Shown: positions 40,650 to 44,679 of the stretch, one piece after another
Layout: every line of letters begins with the position of its first letter
How positions within the stretch are numbered: the first letter of the stretch is position 1
Origin: an uncultured Pseudomonadales bacterium
GTDB lineage: Bacteria > Pseudomonadota > Gammaproteobacteria > Pseudomonadales > Cellvibrionaceae
DNA length: 44,679 bases
Assembly: GCA_947494095.1 (NCBI GenBank)
Contig: CANLTI010000043.1
Location: 1 to 44,679, forward strand
Reading direction: 5' to 3'
Notes under the pieces: generated by a model
The model's database searches: none
What the model was told of the DNA's origin: nothing
What the model saw: the letters and a program-made list of their open reading frames with translations, nothing else
Position numbers and translations under genes: made by a program

Positions 40650-43343
40650 ATGTTTGAACTTAGCATTCGCCCCTCTGGCACTTTATATTTTTGTGCCCAC
40701 GACACCGACGGCACCTCTACCCTTGAAAAAATTTTTAATGGGCCTTTAGCCGATGGCCTAGGCCTTTATGCGGGCCTTATTGCCTTAGCAGCAGCAAAAT
40801 CAACAGCCTCTTTTAGCCCCAGCTTACGCTATTGGCGCAACGTGGCACGCCAATATTTAAATCTCCGCTGCCAACAGCCCTCTAACCTGTGCGTCCCCAA
40901 CCTAGCACTGGATGAGCAAGCGCTTAACGCGCTAGTCGTTAATGCGCCACCCATGCCTGGAGCTGAATACCTCACCACCGCTGGGGTCCATCATGTTTGG
41001 ACTCAGCTCGATCAATGGTTATGCCAGCAAGTCCAAGAGCGTTACGCCGGTCAGCTGGCCAGTTTTTTACACGATAAAGCGCCGCATTGGCACCAAGTGG
41101 GGCGAGTGTGCTTTCACTTAGCCGAAAACAAACAAGACCCTAACTACCCTTTTGCTTTTATTGCTACCTATGCTGCACATATTCATGATGATGGTCGCGT
41201 TCGCTTTCATGCATTAGGTAAAGCACTACAAGAATATGCCGGGCAACAAAACAAAGAAGCGCTAATTCGCTTACTTTCACCCATTGATTTAGCAGCCAAG
41301 CAAAGCCCTCTTGTAGCTCAGTGGCTTAGCTCTGGTGAAATATACCAACCGCAAGCCTGGACCGCCCAAGAAGCGTATCACTTTATTCAACAAGTGCCGG
41401 TATATGAAGCGTGCGGCCTTATTGTGCGCCTACCCGATTGGTGGAAAAAACGCGCCAAGGCGCAAGTCGCCGTGACTATTGATAGCCCCAAAAAATCTAT
41501 TTTAGGTATTAACAGCCTCATGGATTTTGAAATACGGACAGTCTTGGGTGAGCACACGCTAAAGCACAAAGAACTTCAAGCGTTATTAGACAGTGAACAA
41601 AGCCTAGTATTATTTAAAGGCCAGTGGGTAGAGGTTGACCGCGAGCAATTACAGCAAGCTCTCGCGCATTGGCAGCAGGTAGAGCAGCAAGTTGCCAAAG
41701 AGGGCATTAGCTTTGCACAAGGCATGCGATTACTCGCAGGCATGCCTACTCATATCGACAAACCTGACGCGCTAGGTACCGAGCATTGGTCATTTGTTAA
41801 CAGCGGCAACAACCTTAAGCGCCAGCTCGCTCATATTCGCTCACCCGAAAACATCCCCAATCAACGCTCAAGTAAAGCCCTAAAAGCCACCTTGCGCCCC
41901 TACCAAAGCCTTGGCGTAAACTGGCTGTCTTATTTAACACAGCTAGGCCTAGGCGCTTGCCTGGCCGATGACATGGGGCTGGGTAAAACCTTACAAGTTA
42001 TTGCCCTACTACTCACCCGCGCACAACAACAAGCGACGCTACCCTCGTTACTGGTACTACCGGCATCGCTTATGAATAACTGGAAAAGCGAGCTCGAAAA
42101 ATTTGCCCCCTCGATAAAGTGCCTGTTTATTCACCCTGCGTTTTTAAGCAGCAACGCACTCAACGAGTGCCAAGACCTCGCAAATACACAATTAGCGATA
42201 ACGACTTACGGTATGTTAACTCGACAACCCTGGCTGCTAGAACATGATTGGCAATTGGTTATATTGGACGAAGCTCAAGCCATTAAAAACGCCAATACAC
42301 AGCAAACTAAAACCGTTAAAAAGCTCAAAGCCCAAGCGCGCATTGCGCTAACCGGTACCCCCATAGAAAACCAGCTATCTGACTTATGGTCTTTATTTGA
42401 TTTTATTTGCCCAGGCTTATTAGGCAGCGCCAGCACCTTCAAAAAATACATTAACGCACTAGACCATAAAAAAGAAAACCCCTACGCGCCTTTAAAAAAA
42501 TTAATTGCGCCTTACATTTTAAGGCGCTTAAAGAGCGATAAAAGCCTCATCGCAGATTTGCCCGATAAAACCGAACTCAATAGCTACTGCGACTTATCGG
42601 CGCGCCAAGCCGCGCTTTACCAAAAATCAGTCAAAGAGCTGCAAAAAAACCTAGAAAAAAACCAGCAACAAGCAGCTGACACTAAAGATAACAGCATGCA
42701 GCGACGCGGCTTAGTGCTTTCATATTTATTGCGTTTTAAGCAAATTTGCAATCACCCCGCACAATGGCAAGGTGATGGTGAATACAAAGCCTCGGCAAGT
42801 GGTAAGTTTACTCGCCTAGCCGAACTCGCAGAAGCTATTGCTGCGCGCCAAGAAAAGGTTCTTATATTTACGCAATTTAAAGATTTAACCCAAGTACTAT
42901 CAGACTTTTTAACGCCTATTTTTAAGCAGCAAGGGCTAGTACTTAATGGCAGCACCCCCATTAAGCAACGCAAAGAATATGTCGATGCCTTTCAGCGTGA
43001 AGATGGCCCGCCCTTTTTTGTACTATCACTCAAAGCTGGCGGTACGGGTTTAAATTTAACAGCAGCCTCGCATGTTATTCACTTTGATCGCTGGTGGAAC
43101 CCCGCCGTCGAAAATCAAGCCACCGATCGCGCATACCGCATAGGCCAGCAGCGCAATGTTTTGGTCCATAAGTTTATTTGCAAAGGCACTATCGAAGAAA
43201 AAATCGATGCCATGCTACAAGAAAAAATGAATTTAACGGATGAACTATTAGAAACAAACGATGGTGGCGAAAAAAGACTAACCGAACTCACCGACGATGA
43301 ACTCATTAACTTAGTTTCTCTCGACTTAAATCAAACACTGTAA
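40650..43343 (+). CDS. SNF2-family DEAD/DEAH-like helicase
   Basis: This is an 897-residue SWI2/SNF2 ATPase. The N-terminal half (about 1-400) is a poorly conserved bacterial SNF2-associated region. The ATPase begins with LRPYQSLGVNWL, then LADDMGLGKTLQ (K446), DEAQ at 540-543, ALTGTPIENQLSDLWSLFDF, and the second lobe with VLIFTQFKDLTQV, GGTGLNLTAASHVIHFDRWW and TDRAYRIGQ. Such proteins remodel protein-DNA or RNA polymerase complexes using ATP. The gene for a SWIM zinc-finger protein follows by 12 bp; the pairing of SNF2 and SWIM genes is a known bacterial arrangement. The start is the ATG giving the conserved-looking FELSIRPSG. Confidence 0.92.
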   Translation: MFELSIRPSGTLYFCAHDTDGTSTLEKIFNGPLADGLGLYAGLIALAAAKSTASFSPSLRYWRNVARQYLNLRCQQPSNLCVPNLALDEQALNALVVNAPPMPGAEYLTTAGVHHVWTQLDQWLCQQVQERYAGQLASFLHDKAPHWHQVGRVCFHLAENKQDPNYPFAFIATYAAHIHDDGRVRFHALGKALQEYAGQQNKEALIRLLSPIDLAAKQSPLVAQWLSSGEIYQPQAWTAQEAYHFIQQVPVYEACGLIVRLPDWWKKRAKAQVAVTIDSPKKSILGINSLMDFEIRTVLGEHTLKHKELQALLDSEQSLVLFKGQWVEVDREQLQQALAHWQQVEQQVAKEGISFAQGMRLLAGMPTHIDKPDALGTEHWSFVNSGNNLKRQLAHIRSPENIPNQRSSKALKATLRPYQSLGVNWLSYLTQLGLGACLADDMGLGKTLQVIALLLTRAQQQATLPSLLVLPASLMNNWKSELEKFAPSIKCLFIHPAFLSSNALNECQDLANTQLAITTYGMLTRQPWLLEHDWQLVILDEAQAIKNANTQQTKTVKKLKAQARIALTGTPIENQLSDLWSLFDFICPGLLGSASTFKKYINALDHKKENPYAPLKKLIAPYILRRLKSDKSLIADLPDKTELNSYCDLSARQAALYQKSVKELQKNLEKNQQQAADTKDNSMQRRGLVLSYLLRFKQICNHPAQWQGDGEYKASASGKFTRLAELAEAIAARQEKVLIFTQFKDLTQVLSDFLTPIFKQQGLVLNGSTPIKQRKEYVDAFQREDGPPFFVLSLKAGGTGLNLTAASHVIHFDRWWNPAVENQATDRAYRIGQQRNVLVHKFICKGTIEEKIDAMLQEKMNLTDELLETNDGGEKRLTELTDDELINLVSLDLNQTL

Positions 43344-43354
43344 GGCATAATATT

Positions 43355-44602
43355 ATGGGTTATGGCAGTTGGGCGCCTTATGTGCCAGTCGCAAAGCGGC
43401 GAGAAAGAGCCGAAAAAAAAATGGCTGCACTACGTAAAAAAGGCAAAAACATACAACCGGTAAAAATTACCGGCAATAAAATTGCTAAAAATTTTTGGGG
43501 AAAGGCTTGGTGTGAGCACCTTGAACATTTAAGTGATTACGCCAACCGTCTACCTCGCGGTAAAACTTATGCCCGCAATGGCTCGGTATGCCACCTTGAT
43601 ATTAAAGAGGGTAAAATAGAGGCCATTGTGAGCGGCTCGTCACTGTACAATATTAGTATCACTATTGCCCCCGTCAGTAAAGAGCACTGGAAAGGCATAA
43701 AAAGTGAATGTACAGGCCAGGTATCATCTCTATTAGATTTACTGCAAGGCAAGGTGTCTGATGGTGTCATGGCCATTGTTAGCCACCCCAACAAAGGGAT
43801 ACTGCCAAAGCCTCAGCACATAAAAACCCACTGTAATTGCCCCGATGGCGCCGCTATGTGTAAACATATTGCAGCCGTATTGTACGGTGTAGGTGCACGC
43901 CTAGATGCCGCGCCACAGATGCTCTTTGCATTGCGCGGCTTAGATCACGAGGAGCTTGTGGATACACAGATCAAGCTACCCCCGCAAGCTACCAACAAAC
44001 CCGGAGTACTGGGTGATCTCTCTGATATTTTTGGTATTGAGCTAGCAGACAATGATGCGCCCATAAAACCCAAGCAAGCGACAGCGCCTAAACAAAACAC
44101 AGCTAAAAAAACGATACCCAAAAAGTCTGCGACTAAAAAGTCTACAACCAAAAAAGCTACGCCTAAAAGTGCGGTACCTAAAGCATCTACACCTAAAAAA
44201 ACATCTACACCTAAAAAAACATCTACGCCTAAAAAAATTGCCACTAACAAACAAAAAGCTAACAAACAAAACACCCCAAAAACTATCGCCCAACCGGTAC
44301 GCAGTAAAACCGTCGCTACACCCAAGAGTGTCACACCACAAGTCAAACCCAGAAAGAAGCGCGCCTTTCGCATTACCGCAAAAGGCATCGCCCGCATGCG
44401 CAAAACATTCGCCATGAACTACTCACAATATGCACGTTTAATAGGCGTGAGCCCACCCACCATTAAAAACTGGGAATCCAAAGAGGGGCAATTAACTATT
44501 CAACCCGAAAAACTGGCACAACTAGAAGCCGTTAAGCACTTTGATAGAGCCACGGCGCTACACGCCTTAAATAATATCGATAAAAAAACAGCATTAAAAT
44601 AA
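43355..44602 (+). CDS. SWIM zinc-finger protein with Lys-rich linker and C-terminal HTH
   Basis: This 415-residue protein starts 12 bp after the SNF2 helicase stop. C160, C162, C169 and H171 (THCNCPDGAAMCKHIAAV) form a SWIM zinc finger, found with SNF2 enzymes in bacteria and thought to bind DNA or proteins. Residues of about 243-345 are a low-complexity Lys/Thr/Pro/Ser region with STPKKT repeats like histone tails, probably nucleic-acid binding. The C-terminus (about 350-395) is a Cro/XRE-like helix-turn-helix, NYSQYARLIGVSPPTIKNWE. The combination of these parts in one chain is unusual and suggests targeting of the helicase to DNA. The biological role is unknown. Confidence 0.85.
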   Translation: MGYGSWAPYVPVAKRRERAEKKMAALRKKGKNIQPVKITGNKIAKNFWGKAWCEHLEHLSDYANRLPRGKTYARNGSVCHLDIKEGKIEAIVSGSSLYNISITIAPVSKEHWKGIKSECTGQVSSLLDLLQGKVSDGVMAIVSHPNKGILPKPQHIKTHCNCPDGAAMCKHIAAVLYGVGARLDAAPQMLFALRGLDHEELVDTQIKLPPQATNKPGVLGDLSDIFGIELADNDAPIKPKQATAPKQNTAKKTIPKKSATKKSTTKKATPKSAVPKASTPKKTSTPKKTSTPKKIATNKQKANKQNTPKTIAQPVRSKTVATPKSVTPQVKPRKKRAFRITAKGIARMRKTFAMNYSQYARLIGVSPPTIKNWESKEGQLTIQPEKLAQLEAVKHFDRATALHALNNIDKKTALK

Positions 44603-44679
44603 TAGTAACTACTCAGCCATAAACTGTCCAAATAACAACCAGAATATGGGTCTCGTAAATTTATCCAGTTAAAAGGGTA
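44603..44679. other. right edge of window, possible MITE-like end
   Basis: GTAACTACTCAGCC (44606-44619) resembles the terminal repeat GTAACTATTCAGC. The following bases do not match the repeat family, so this is weak and could be chance. Confidence 0.3.

Noticed and set aside
43945..44415. Hydrophobic open frame of 156 codons opposite the SWIM gene
   Set aside because: Antisense shadow of the Lys-rich repeats (AAA codons read as Phe/Leu-like hydrophobics); no ribosome site.

Overview
The window looks like chromosomal DNA of a marine, polysaccharide-degrading gammaproteobacterium close to Cellvibrionaceae (Saccharophagus/Teredinibacter/Cellvibrio-like). Support: a secreted CBM2-GH5 cellulase with serine-only linkers, a lipoprotein with the same kind of linker, a proteobacterial initiator tRNA, and DjlA, UbiX, RND efflux and hybrid sensor-kinase genes typical of that group. 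The genus is inferred from gene content only.

Region 1 (1-16200) is accessory DNA. It holds at least nine short genes for small secreted proteins (A-I in the entries). Each has a signal peptide, usually two spaced cysteines, and a shared 'LLxAxxANKxVxI' segment; they look like one strongly diverged paralogous family. Among them lie a RAYT-like Y1 transposase with 24-bp REP-like repeats, two copies of a MITE-like repeat, and a polymorphic toxin locus. The toxin locus encodes a TPS-type exoprotein, a second exported protein ending in a barnase-like RNase, and a barstar-like immunity protein. The two exoprotein genes overlap by ATGA, and no TpsB transporter gene is present in the window. Next come a perfect 27-bp inverted repeat, family member H, a secreted GxSxG hydrolase with a beta-repeat and basic tail, and member I. 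A long gene-poor stretch with a third MITE-like copy follows.

Region 2 (17099-24448) carries the GH5 cellulase with a strong terminator, a GT-C-like membrane glycosyltransferase behind a 10-bp tandem repeat, and a tight minus-strand operon djlA / S1-P1 nuclease / YbbO-like SDR.

Region 3 (24647-31135) has a very large hybrid sensor kinase (propeller, Y_Y_Y, HisKA, HATPase, receiver), ubiX, a TruA-family pseudouridine synthase, and a TetR regulator.

Region 4 (31136-37741) is an RND efflux operon. It is divergent from tetR, and a shared operator-like motif sits inside the promoter spacers of both units. Its third gene, the outer-membrane factor, is frameshifted by an apparent internal deletion.

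Region 5 (37820-44679) holds a metzincin-like lipoprotein, a fourth MITE-like copy, an initiator tRNA with a well-formed promoter, and a SNF2 helicase/SWIM zinc-finger pair whose SWIM protein carries a Lys-rich linker and a C-terminal helix-turn-helix.

The most system-like parts are the family of small secreted cysteine proteins around the split barnase exotoxin, and the repeat/RAYT elements that may have moved or duplicated them.
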